From contig NZ_LIQZ01000014.1 in assembly GCF_001418655.1 (NCBI RefSeq), forward strand, positions 1 through 59,108: a stretch of 59,108 bases of DNA. The letters run 5' to 3'. The notes under the pieces are model-generated. The model was not told the DNA's origin, made no database searches, and saw only the letters and a list, made by a program, of their open reading frames with translations. The position numbers were made by a program, and so were the translations under genes. Position 1 is the first letter of the stretch. Every line of letters starts with the position of its first letter. The stretch is from Streptomyces phaeochromogenes. Its GTDB lineage: Bacteria > Actinomycetota > Actinomycetes > Streptomycetales > Streptomycetaceae. Shown here in pieces: positions 8,345 to 18,228 of this stretch.

Positions 8345-9220
8345 TCAAGTCGTGCTCTCGGGGCGGGGCTTCTTCTCCCAAGGGTAGGCCTGTCGCTGCA
8401 CGGGCGGGTCGATCGCGGCCCGGGTGGGCTCCTCGGCCCTGCGCGACTCGGGGCTCTCCGGCCAGGTCTGCTGATCGGCCGGGACGGGCGGCGCCGCGGG
8501 CCACGAGGCCGGGGGCGGCGTCTGTCCCGCGGCCGGCTCCGGCGTCCGCGCGGACGCCGCACCAGGCACGCCTGCGGGCGGGCCGGGCATCCCTGCCGAG
8601 GAACCAGGCGCCCCTGCGGACGGACCGGACGCCCCCGCGGAGGACGGATCCGATGACGTCCCCGTGGAAGCCGGCTCCGTCGTCCAGTGCCGCAGCGCGC
8701 CCGCCTCCATGTCGATCTGAGTGCTCAGCGAGTCCAGGTCCTCGTTCCCGAAGCGCTGGGCACGGTCGCGGGCCGCCCAGCGCAGGGCGTCCGCGGACTT
8801 CGTTATCTGCTCCGTGCGCTCCCTCAGCGAGGGAAGACGCTCGGTGAGACGGTTCCTGTCCGGCTCGCGCTCCAGTCGCTTCAGCTCGCCGTCCAGCTCG
8901 TGGCCATGGGCGCTGAGCCGCTCGAAGAGCGCCAGGGACTCCTTCAGCGACTCGTCCTCCGTCACGCCCGCGTGCAGCGCGTCCTGGGTGGCACGCATCG
9001 ACGTACGCAAGGAGAGGCGCAGTTGAGCGATCTCGCCCTGGGGGCCCGGCTGGGCGAAGGTCTTCGCCCTGAGCGTGGAGTCCTCCACCGTGCGGCGGGC
9101 CTGGGCGACGGTGCGGTCCACTCCGCGCTTGGCCGCGCCGACCACCTTCACCGTGGCATACGCCCCCAGCGCGACGAACAGCACGAAGATCAGCGCCACG
9201 ATTGCGACCACGGCTTCCAT
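8345..9220 (-). CDS. Membrane-anchored coiled-coil protein with Pro/Ala-rich tail
   Basis: A 291-residue protein beginning MEAVVAIVALIFVLFVALGA, an N-terminal membrane helix. The GAGAGGA ribosome site just upstream of the ATG at 9218-9220 fixes this start; 46 further codons upstream are open but not supported. Residues about 25-170 are charged and helical with heptad-like Leu spacing (ESLALFERLSAHGHELDGEL), indicating a coiled coil. The remainder is Ser/Pro/Ala/Gly-rich and ends PYPWEKKPRPESTT-like, a disordered tail. The topology resembles a membrane-tethered scaffold. It lies just downstream of the leuS terminator. I do not recognise a named family. Confidence 0.8.
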   Translation of the reverse strand: MEAVVAIVALIFVLFVALGAYATVKVVGAAKRGVDRTVAQARRTVEDSTLRAKTFAQPGPQGEIAQLRLSLRTSMRATQDALHAGVTEDESLKESLALFERLSAHGHELDGELKRLEREPDRNRLTERLPSLRERTEQITKSADALRWAARDRAQRFGNEDLDSLSTQIDMEAGALRHWTTEPASTGTSSDPSSAGASGPSAGAPGSSAGMPGPPAGVPGAASARTPEPAAGQTPPPASWPAAPPVPADQQTWPESPESRRAEEPTRAAIDPPVQRQAYPWEKKPRPESTT

Positions 9221-9285
9221 GACGATCCTCTCGGGTGCTGCTTCCCGTGCCCGGCAATGCCGGCCGGCTCTTCCACGGTAAACGG

Positions 9286-9326
9286 AAAAGGCAGGCCGAG
9301 GGTTCCAGCGGAACCCCCAACCTGCC
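9286..9326 (-). terminator. Intrinsic terminator after leuS
   Basis: Reading on the minus strand, GGCAGG pairs with CCTGCC and the inner arms GGGTTCC/GGAACCC close a three-base loop; a TTTTCCGTTT tract follows. It lies 100 bases after the leuS stop codon and separates leuS from the coiled-coil gene. Confidence 0.8.
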
Positions 9327-9425
9327 CGTAGGGGACTACCCCGACAAGGGGGAACCACCCCCGGCCTACCCCCGGCCCGCTCGGGCCTCCGTCCACGCGG
9401 GAGCTACACGGGCGCTACACGGGAG

Positions 9426-12302
<2,877 letters not shown>

Positions 12303-12349
12303 GATCCTCAAAGCTCCATCGATCGTCTCTGCCAGCGGCTCAGGAAATG

Positions 12350-12374
12350 AAAAAACCCCTCGCACAGGAGGGGG
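12350..12374 (-). terminator. Attenuator terminator in leuS leader
   Basis: The minus strand forms CCCCTC/GAGGGG around a six-base loop and is followed by six T residues, 47 bases upstream of the leuS ATG. A canonical Rho-independent terminator placed before its own structural gene is expected only if transcription is conditionally stopped there. Confidence 0.8.
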
Positions 12375-12387
12375 CGCCGCGCCGATG

Positions 12388-12412
12388 CCGGTCGCGGTTT
12401 TCCGGCGACCGG
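12388..12412 (-). promoter_or_regulatory. Leader hairpin between Leu leader peptide and attenuator
   Basis: Perfect 8-bp arms CCGGTCGC and GCGACCGG with a nine-base loop lie immediately after the leader peptide stop. It is the natural candidate for the pause or alternative structure that competes with the downstream terminator. Confidence 0.55.
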
Positions 12413-12418
12413 GATTGA

Positions 12419-12457
12419 TCAGCGCGGCTCACTAAGCAGAAGGCGTACGGCACGCAT
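12419..12457 (-). CDS. leuS leader peptide, 12 aa
   Basis: A 12-codon frame [12 protein letters not shown] starts at ATG 12455-12457 and stops with TGA at 12419-12421. It contains three consecutive leucine codons (CTT CTG CTT), two of them of a kind rarely used in GC-rich Streptomyces genes. It is followed by a hairpin and an intrinsic terminator, then leuS. The layout is that of ribosome-mediated attenuation: with scarce charged tRNA-Leu the ribosome would stall on the Leu codons and prevent the terminator. No ribosome site is present; a TACCCT -10 element ends six bases before the ATG, so the message is probably leaderless. Confidence 0.75.
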   Translation of the reverse strand: MRAVRLLLSEPR

Positions 12458-12463
12458 GGCGTC

Positions 12464-12469
12464 AGGGTA
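12464..12469 (-). promoter_or_regulatory. -10 element of leuS leader, leaderless transcript
   Basis: TACCCT matches TANNNT and is separated from the leader ATG by exactly six bases (GACGCC), which would place the transcription start on the A of the ATG. No clear -35 hexamer was recognised. Confidence 0.5.
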
Positions 12470-12718
12470 CCGCAGCGGCCGAGCGGACCGCGACGCGCTT
12501 TCGGCTACGCTGCGGCACTGCGTGTCACGCCCGCACCAGGTCGACAGAAGCTGAACAAAAGTCAAAAGTTACTTCGCGTAAGGGCCTCTAAGGGACATCA
12601 CAACTCCCTCGCAGCCCTTTGATAACAGCGCAATAACTCAAACCTCGTACCCCTCGGTATGGCTCGACCTAGAGTGCGGCAGCGGGACCGCTTTCCCGAA
12701 CTGTTCGGAGTTGCCCCC

Positions 12719-14020
12719 ATGAACTCTCGCCGCAACAACAGCACGCTCACCCAGCCGAGCCGATCGGTCCGGGGCGGAGTGACGGCTGCCGCTTTGCTGC
12801 TGATACCCCTCGTCGTCGTGGTCGGAGGTGACGCATTCCGCGACTTCCTCAACTTCGGCGCGGGTGTGCTGTCGCTCGTGTCCCTCACCCTCTCGGTGCT
12901 CTGGGGGCTCGTCGCGACCGACCGGGTCTTCCTCAACACGCGCCAGAGGCTGATAGCCCAGGCCGTGCACAGGAGCACGGCGGTGGGCTCGGTCGGCTTC
13001 CTGCTGCTGCACGTCTCGGTCAAGCTCGCACTCGACCACACGTCGGCGATCGCGGTCGTGATCCCCTTCGGCCTAGGCGTGTCCGGCTCCAACGCGCTCA
13101 TCGGCTTCGGCACCCTGGCCGGCCTCCTGATGGTCCTCACGGCCCTCACCGGCGCCCTGCGCAGTGCCTTCTCGTCCACCGTGCAGGTCGCCGGCCGCTG
13201 GCGCGCGGTGCACATGCTGGCCTACCCCGCCTGGTGCTCGGCCCTGATCCACGGCCTCTTCGCCGGGCGCGAGGCGAAGCCCGTCTTCGTGATCCTCTAC
13301 AGCCTGGCCCTGGTCGCCGTCATGGGCGCACTGCTCCTGCGGTCGGCGCCCCTGTCGTTCAAGCGGAAGGTCGCCAGGCGCGTCCTGTCCCTGCTCGACG
13401 GCGGCAACCGGTCCTACCGCGAAGAGCCCGGGGCACGCCGTGCCGCCGACTCCTCGCTGCCCGGCGGTGGCGGCCGTCCAGGCTTCCCGGACATGGCGGT
13501 TCCCTCGCAACGGACGTCGTCCCCGTCCGGGTCGTACGAGTCCCCGCAGCGCTCCGCCCTCCAGGACTCGGCGTCCTTCACGGACACCGGATCCCTCACG
13601 GACACCGGCGGCTTCGCGGCCGCCTACCGGGCCGTCAACACCCCGCGCGCGCAGGACCCGATGCAGGTACCGATGGACATGCAGGCCACGGAGGCGATGC
13701 CGCGCGTCGACGGCAACACCGGGCCCCGCTGGCCGGCCCCGTCCCCGCCGCTCTACGAGGCCCCGCCGCGCCCCGCCGGAACACCGACGTACGACACCGG
13801 GACGATCCCCACATACGACGCGAACGCCATGTACGACACCGGCGCCGTCCCCGCGTACGGCACAAGTGATGTGTACGACACCGGTGAGACGAACGACCCC
13901 CTCGGTACGTACAACCCGAACGACACGTACAACAGCGGTCCCGCCACTGAAACGCTGCCCGGTTCCTACGAGGCACCAAGCAACGGCGAACCCTGGAACG
14001 CGCCTTCCGGAGGCTTTTAG
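12719..14020 (+). CDS. Cytochrome b-type / ferric-reductase-like membrane protein with YDTG-rich tail
   Basis: 433 residues starting MNSRRNNSTLTQPSRSVRGG; a GGAG ribosome site eight bases before the ATG at 12719 decides the start. About six membrane helices occupy residues 20-230. Two helices carry histidine pairs spaced like heme ligands: H-x13-H (HRSTAVGSVGFLLLH) and H-x12-H (HMLAYPAWCSALIH), the pattern of diheme ferric-reductase-like/cytochrome b561 proteins. After an RRVLSLLDGG stretch come about 190 residues of disordered, Ser/Pro/Gly-rich sequence with repeated YDTG and TYD units. The stop TAG overlaps the GTG of the next gene by one base, so the two are translationally coupled. Probably passes electrons across the membrane; acceptor unknown. 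Confidence 0.8.
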   Translation: MNSRRNNSTLTQPSRSVRGGVTAAALLLIPLVVVVGGDAFRDFLNFGAGVLSLVSLTLSVLWGLVATDRVFLNTRQRLIAQAVHRSTAVGSVGFLLLHVSVKLALDHTSAIAVVIPFGLGVSGSNALIGFGTLAGLLMVLTALTGALRSAFSSTVQVAGRWRAVHMLAYPAWCSALIHGLFAGREAKPVFVILYSLALVAVMGALLLRSAPLSFKRKVARRVLSLLDGGNRSYREEPGARRAADSSLPGGGGRPGFPDMAVPSQRTSSPSGSYESPQRSALQDSASFTDTGSLTDTGGFAAAYRAVNTPRAQDPMQVPMDMQATEAMPRVDGNTGPRWPAPSPPLYEAPPRPAGTPTYDTGTIPTYDANAMYDTGAVPAYGTSDVYDTGETNDPLGTYNPNDTYNSGPATETLPGSYEAPSNGEPWNAPSGGF

Positions 14021-15642
14021 TGAACGAGGCCCTTCCCGACGTCCCCGAAGTCCGAGTGGTGGGCCTTCCCCAGCTCACCTCCGGTTTCGATCTCGTCGAG
14101 AGACTCGACCTGCCCATGCACCTGAAGGTGCACGGGCCGCTCGAGCCGATGGGCGGTGAGCAGCTCGCGCAGCTCTCCGAGCGCATCAATCTGAAGGGCC
14201 GTGGTGGCGCGGGCTTCCCGTTCCACAAGAAGCTGCGGTCGGTCGCCGAGGCGGCGATCCGCCGCGGTGTGCGTCCGGTGGTCGTCGTCAACGGAAGCGA
14301 GGACGAGCCCGCCTGCCGCAAGGACACGGTGATGATCAACCGTGCCCCGCACCTGATCCTGGACGGCGCCCTGCTGGTCGCCGAGGCGCTGGGCGCACGC
14401 ACCCTGGTCGTCGGTGTGACCCGCGAGTCCACGCAGCGGTCGATGGAGGCGGCGCTCTCCGAGCGCGGGCTGACCAACCGGCGCGGAGCGACCATCCGCG
14501 CGCGCGTGCAGCGCAATCCGGTCCGCATGGTGACCGGAGCGGCGGCCTCGCTCGTCCGCTCCATCGACGGCGGTCCCGCGATCCCGCCGGGCCGCAAGAC
14601 CAGCGCCTCGCAGAACGGTGTCGGCGGCGCGCCGACCCTGCTGTCGAACGCCGAGACGTTCGCCCAGCTGGCGATCGCCGCGCGCATCGGCGCCGAGCGC
14701 TACGGCAACACCGGTCTGTACGACGAGCCCGGCACGGTCATGCTCACCGTCTCAGGAGCGGTCGCCCGCCCGATGGTGATCGAGGCCCCCACGGGCGTAC
14801 CCCTGCGGTACATCCTGCAACTGGCCGGCGCCCCGCCGATGCCGCAGGGCGTGCTGACCGGCGGGTACCACGGCAAGTGGCTGGACTCGGCGACGGTCAA
14901 CGAGGCGATCGTCTCGCGCAACTCCCTGGACGCGGTGGGCGGTGCGCTCGGCGCGGGCGCGATCCTGCCGATCAGCACGGCGACCTGCCCGCTGGGCGAG
15001 TCGCTGCGGGTGGCGCAGTGGCTGGCGGAGGAGAGCGCGGGACAGTGCGGTCCCTGCTACCTCGGGCTGCCCGCCGCGGCGCGCGGCATGGAGGACATCC
15101 TCAACGGCGGCGGCCCCGCCGCCCTGGAGGCGCTCAAGCAGGTCGCCAACGCCGTGAAGCGGCGCGGCGCTTGCTCGCACCCGGACGGCTCCGCGATGTT
15201 CCTGGAGTCGACCATCAAGGCGTTCACCGACGACCTGGCCGCGCATGTCCTCGGCAACGGCTGCGGACGGCCCGTGGAGGGCGTTCTGCCGCTCTTCGAG
15301 GGTGGCCAGCAGCCCACCGGCATCCCGGGCGGCCAGGCGGAGCCGGAGCAGGGCCCCAGCCGCCAGAAGATCTACGTCGACTGGACGCTGTGCCGCGGAC
15401 ACGGTCTGTGCGCGGACATCCTCCCGGAGGTCTTCCAGCTGGGCGCCGACGGCTTCCCGACCGTCGCGCAGGCGGGGGTGCCCCGGTACGCGGAGGCGAA
15501 GGCGCTGCGTGCCGTACGCCGCTGCCCGGCGCTCGCGCTGCGCCTTGAGGAGGACACCCGCGGAGCGGCTCCCCGCCAGAACCTCCCCGCCGTACGCGAG
15601 GGCGGTGGCGGCGGACGCCGAGCCCTGGGCCGCGGACGCTGA
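14020..15642 (+). CDS. NuoF-like NADH-binding flavoprotein with C-terminal ferredoxin domain
   Basis: 540 residues. An N-terminal NuoF/51-kDa region contains the FMN/NADH segment NLKGRGGAGFPFHKKL and the acidic loop VVVNGSEDEPACRKD (about residues 60-110), an SLBB-like portion (PTGVPLRYILQLAG) and the iron-sulphur helical bundle with Cys ligands in SAGQCGPCYLG and RGACSHP. The final 80 residues form a ferredoxin: VDWTLCRGHGLCADILPEVF with a third Cys in RRCPALALRL, the C-x5-C...CP pattern of a single [3Fe-4S] or [4Fe-4S] cluster. It overlaps the upstream membrane gene by one base (TAGTG, GTG start). The two together look like an NADH-driven membrane electron-transfer unit separate from complex I. 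Confidence 0.85.
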   Translation: MNEALPDVPEVRVVGLPQLTSGFDLVERLDLPMHLKVHGPLEPMGGEQLAQLSERINLKGRGGAGFPFHKKLRSVAEAAIRRGVRPVVVVNGSEDEPACRKDTVMINRAPHLILDGALLVAEALGARTLVVGVTRESTQRSMEAALSERGLTNRRGATIRARVQRNPVRMVTGAAASLVRSIDGGPAIPPGRKTSASQNGVGGAPTLLSNAETFAQLAIAARIGAERYGNTGLYDEPGTVMLTVSGAVARPMVIEAPTGVPLRYILQLAGAPPMPQGVLTGGYHGKWLDSATVNEAIVSRNSLDAVGGALGAGAILPISTATCPLGESLRVAQWLAEESAGQCGPCYLGLPAAARGMEDILNGGGPAALEALKQVANAVKRRGACSHPDGSAMFLESTIKAFTDDLAAHVLGNGCGRPVEGVLPLFEGGQQPTGIPGGQAEPEQGPSRQKIYVDWTLCRGHGLCADILPEVFQLGADGFPTVAQAGVPRYAEAKALRAVRRCPALALRLEEDTRGAAPRQNLPAVREGGGGGRRALGRGR

Positions 15643-15647
15643 CCCAC

Positions 15648-15673
15648 CGGCGGCCCGGGAGACCGGGCCGCCG
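15648..15673 (+). terminator. Hairpin after flavoprotein gene
   Basis: Perfect 11-bp arms CGGCGGCCCGG/CCGGGCCGCCG with a GAGA loop, five bases after the stop codon. There is no T tract, as is common for Streptomyces terminators. Confidence 0.6.
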
Positions 15674-15742
15674 AACCGCACAACAAGAGACCCAAGCAAC
15701 GCAACAGAGACGCAAGCAAGAGACACAAGAGCGGACCAATGC

Positions 15743-15777
15743 AAAAGGCGGGCCATCCTTTTCGGATGACCCGCCTT
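15743..15777 (-). terminator. Terminator of first tRNA-Ala
   Basis: Minus-strand hairpin AAGGCGGG(T)CATCC / GGATG(G)CCCGCCTT with a short GAAAA loop and following TTTT, ten bases beyond the tRNA 3' end. Confidence 0.8.
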
Positions 15778-15786
15778 CAACTGCTG

Positions 15787-15859
15787 TGGAGCTAAGGAGA
15801 TTTGAACTCCTGACCCCCTGCATGCCATGCAGGTGCTCTACCAACTGAGCTATAGCCCC
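15787..15859 (-). tRNA. tRNA-Ala(GGC)
   Basis: Full 73-base cloverleaf: acceptor GGGGCTA/TAGCTCC with discriminator A, D arm GCTC/GAGC, anticodon stem CCTGC/GCAGG around loop ATGGCAT (anticodon GGC), T arm AGGAG/CTCCT. The CCA end is not encoded. A second copy lies at 19154-19226. Confidence 0.96.
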
Positions 15860-16175
15860 TCGCGGTGTTCCACCGGACTTCCCCGGCGGCGACGCCAACA
15901 TTACCGGTCCCCCCGGTGCACCACCAAATCGTTTCCCGGACGAACGGACAAGCCGGACAAGAGGGATGGCGCGTCGGATAGCGCCCGCCTTCGTGACCGT
16001 GATCGCGCCCCCTGTTCCCGCTCGTCCTCCACGCGCGCGTGGAGGACGTCTGGCGGGCCGTCTCGGCGGCCCTCACGGGCTTCCTGGGGTCTCGGGTCAC
16101 CGTGCCCCCGGAAGCGCGCGGGAGGCGCGCCTGAGCCGTCGTCGCGTGCGCGACGTGGCGAGACCCCGGCCGGCG
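15860..16175. other. Gene-free 316 bp upstream of tRNA-Ala
   Basis: No convincing gene on either strand. It should contain the tRNA promoter near its left end. The only striking structure is a 26-base perfect palindrome at 16023-16048. Confidence 0.6.
16023..16048. terminator. 26-bp perfect palindrome, probable terminator of zinc-ribbon pair
   Basis: CGTCCTCCACGCG followed directly by its reverse complement CGCGTGGAGGACG. It lies 128 bases after the stop of the 77-aa zinc-ribbon gene and upstream of the first tRNA-Ala, a sensible place for a terminator, but a palindromic protein-binding site is also possible. Confidence 0.5.
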
Positions 16176-16409
16176 TCAGGCAGTGGCGAAGGAATAGAAC
16201 CGTTTGAGCGTGCAGTGCTCGTCGAGGAGTCGGCCGTAGATCGGCTCGCCCTCCAGCTCGCGGTACGTCTCGATCGGGTCGCCTTTTATGATCAGCGCCC
16301 GGGCGCACTCCTCGCACCAGTACTGGTAGTCGTGGTTGACCGGCTCCATGTCGCGCACGATGGGCGTACCACTGCCGCACCAATCGCACTTGCGCCTGTG
16401 TGCACCCAT
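16176..16409 (-). CDS. Small zinc-ribbon-like protein, 77 aa
   Basis: A 77-residue protein with two Cys pairs, CDWCGSG (Cys8, Cys11) and WCEECAR (Cys32, Cys35), expected to bind one zinc ion. The C-terminus ends in EHCTLKRFYSFATA. It starts (ATG 16407-16409) three bases after the stop of another small Cys-pair gene, so the two are almost certainly one operon. No DNA-binding fold can be assigned. It resembles small conserved Streptomyces proteins of unknown function. Confidence 0.85.
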   Translation of the reverse strand: MGAHRRKCDWCGSGTPIVRDMEPVNHDYQYWCEECARALIIKGDPIETYRELEGEPIYGRLLDEHCTLKRFYSFATA

Positions 16410-16412
16410 CGT

Positions 16413-16586
16413 TCAGCTCCAGCTGTGGCCGCAGGCCGTGCACACGTAGGAAATTCCGCCGCTGTCACCGAAAAGCAGGGCGACATGGGCCGAACCGCAG
16501 GAAGGGCAGTCGAGGCGAGTGATCCGATCCCGTATCACCTCGGATCCGGGAAGGTCGCCGACCTCCCCGAGGATGCTCGCAGGCAT
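16413..16586 (-). CDS. Small zinc-ribbon-like protein, 57 aa
   Basis: A short gene for MPASILGEVGDLPG-type protein of 57 residues with CPSC (27-30) and CTAC (49-52) knuckles, followed by GHSWS. The pair of Cys-x2-Cys motifs is the classic zinc-ribbon spacing. A very strong GGGAGGGAG ribosome site precedes the ATG at 16584-16586, and the stop lies three bases before the ATG of the 77-residue Cys-pair gene. Translation and spacing strongly support it as real although it is very short. Confidence 0.8.
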   Translation of the reverse strand: MPASILGEVGDLPGSEVIRDRITRLDCPSCGSAHVALLFGDSGGISYVCTACGHSWS

Positions 16587-16652
16587 CGCCACTCCCTCCC
16601 GTCGGGCCGCCCCTTCCGGCCGTTTGATTCTGCCACGGCCGGGCCAATACGG

Positions 16653-18134
16653 TCAGCGACGCCTTCGTACCAGTCCGGACACGGCACCCGTCGCGGCGGT
16701 CGCGGCCAGCGCGAACATGCAGACGAGAAGCGCGTCCGAAGAGGTATACGCCCCCGGGGCCCCAAGTGACTCAAGCCGATTCAAGAAGAGTGTGCCGAAC
16801 ATCGCGACACCGATCAGCTGACCGAGCTGGGTGACCGTGGCGAGCAGGCCGCTGGCGTCCGCCGCGTCCTCGGGGCGCACGGTGGCGAGCGCCCGCGTGA
16901 GAGTGGGACTGAAGCCGAGCGCGAGCCCGGTACCGACGCCGGCGAAGGCGACGTACAGCCAGAAGCCGGCCCCGTGGCCGTCCCGCAGCGCCAGGCCCAC
17001 GCCCGCGACGGAGACCGCGGCGAGCGCGAACCCGGCCGGGATCAGGGCGCGTTGCCAAGACGCGGGCCACCCGCGCCAGGTCAGCCCGACCAGCCCGAAG
17101 ACCACCGCGGTCGGCGCGAAGGTGAGTCCCGCGCGCAGCGCGCTGAAGCCGAGGCCGCCCTGGACGTGCAGGGTGAGCGCGAAGAGGAAGCCTCCGTTGA
17201 CCGCCATCACGGCCATGATCCGGAAGACCGCGAGCCCCATGCCGGGGTGGCGCAGCACCCTGGGCGCGATCAGCGGGGTGCCGCCGCGCCGGGCGAGCCG
17301 GGACTCGTAAGCGCAGAACAGGGCGAAGGTGACCGCGGCGGTCGTGAGCGACAGCCAGGACCACAGGGGCCAGTCCTTCTCCTGCCCGAGCACCAGCGGC
17401 ACCGTGAGCAGCGACACGGCCGCGCCCAGGAGCACCAGGCCCGGCAGGTCGAGCCGGTGCGCGCGCTCCGGGGCGCGTGCGTCGTCGCGCGGCAGGACAC
17501 GTGCGCCGAGCGCCAGCAGTACGAGGCCCACGGGCACGTTCACCAGGAACACCGGGCGCCAGCCCGTGCCGAACAGGTCCGCGCTGACCAGGATCCCGCC
17601 GACCACCTGCCCGGCCGCGGCGCCGGTCGCGAGGACCGCCGCGTAGAGGCCGAGGGCCCTTCCCCGGGCCTCACCGGTGAAGTTCCGCTGGATGAGGCTG
17701 AGGACCTGCGGGATCATCACGGCCGAGCCGGCTCCCTGGATCAGCCGGAAGGCGATCAACTCGCCCGTGCCCTGGGCGAGTCCGCAGGCGAGCGAGGCCG
17801 CCGTGAACAGCGCGAGGCCGGCCAGATAGACGCGGCGGTGGCCGAGCAGGTCGCCCAGGCGGGCGCCGGTGATCAGCAGGACGGAGTACGTGATGGCGTA
17901 TCCGGCGACCACCAGCTGCAATTCGGCGCCGGAGGCGTGGAGTTCGGCGCCGATGGTGGGGACCGCGACATTGACGATGAAGACGTCGAGGAGCGCCATG
18001 AACTGGGCGGCGAGGACGATCGCGAGCAGGCGTCCGGGGCGATTGTCAGTGCCGGGAGTTTTACTTGGGGCAGGCATTGGTCCGCGGCCGGATCCTGGTA
18101 CGGAGTCCGGGCCCGCGGGGGTTGTCGTCGTCAT
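16653..18134 (-). CDS. MFS drug/proton antiporter, DHA2-like with 14 membrane segments
   Basis: A 493-residue multidrug exporter of the major facilitator superfamily. The start is placed at MTTTTPAGPD (ATG 18132-18134); the longer upstream frame is antisense to the regulator. The first helix LLAIVLAAQFMALLDVFIVN carries the DHA2 motif ALLDVFIVNVAVP (motif D1), GARLGDLLGHRRVYLAG is motif A, and GWRPVFLVNVPVG is motif C-region sequence. About 14 hydrophobic segments are visible, ending in a basic RRRR tail. It is transcribed divergently from an HTH regulator with only 95 bases between starts, the standard repressor/exporter arrangement. Substrate unknown. Confidence 0.93.
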   Translation of the reverse strand: MTTTTPAGPDSVPGSGRGPMPAPSKTPGTDNRPGRLLAIVLAAQFMALLDVFIVNVAVPTIGAELHASGAELQLVVAGYAITYSVLLITGARLGDLLGHRRVYLAGLALFTAASLACGLAQGTGELIAFRLIQGAGSAVMIPQVLSLIQRNFTGEARGRALGLYAAVLATGAAAGQVVGGILVSADLFGTGWRPVFLVNVPVGLVLLALGARVLPRDDARAPERAHRLDLPGLVLLGAAVSLLTVPLVLGQEKDWPLWSWLSLTTAAVTFALFCAYESRLARRGGTPLIAPRVLRHPGMGLAVFRIMAVMAVNGGFLFALTLHVQGGLGFSALRAGLTFAPTAVVFGLVGLTWRGWPASWQRALIPAGFALAAVSVAGVGLALRDGHGAGFWLYVAFAGVGTGLALGFSPTLTRALATVRPEDAADASGLLATVTQLGQLIGVAMFGTLFLNRLESLGAPGAYTSSDALLVCMFALAATAATGAVSGLVRRRR

Positions 18135-18186
18135 GGCATCGAGCGTGGGGGCGGGCGGGTACGGGTGTGGAGAGCCCGTCGATGCT

Positions 18187-18201
18187 GGTACTGACAGCAC
18201 C
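18187..18201. promoter_or_regulatory. Candidate operator between MFS gene and regulator
   Basis: GGTACTG-A-CAGCACC is an imperfect palindrome (six of seven positions match) midway in the 95-base divergent intergenic region, where a repressor could control both promoters. Confidence 0.45.
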
Positions 18202-18228
18202 TGGCAGGGGCTGGGCCCGAGGTCGACG

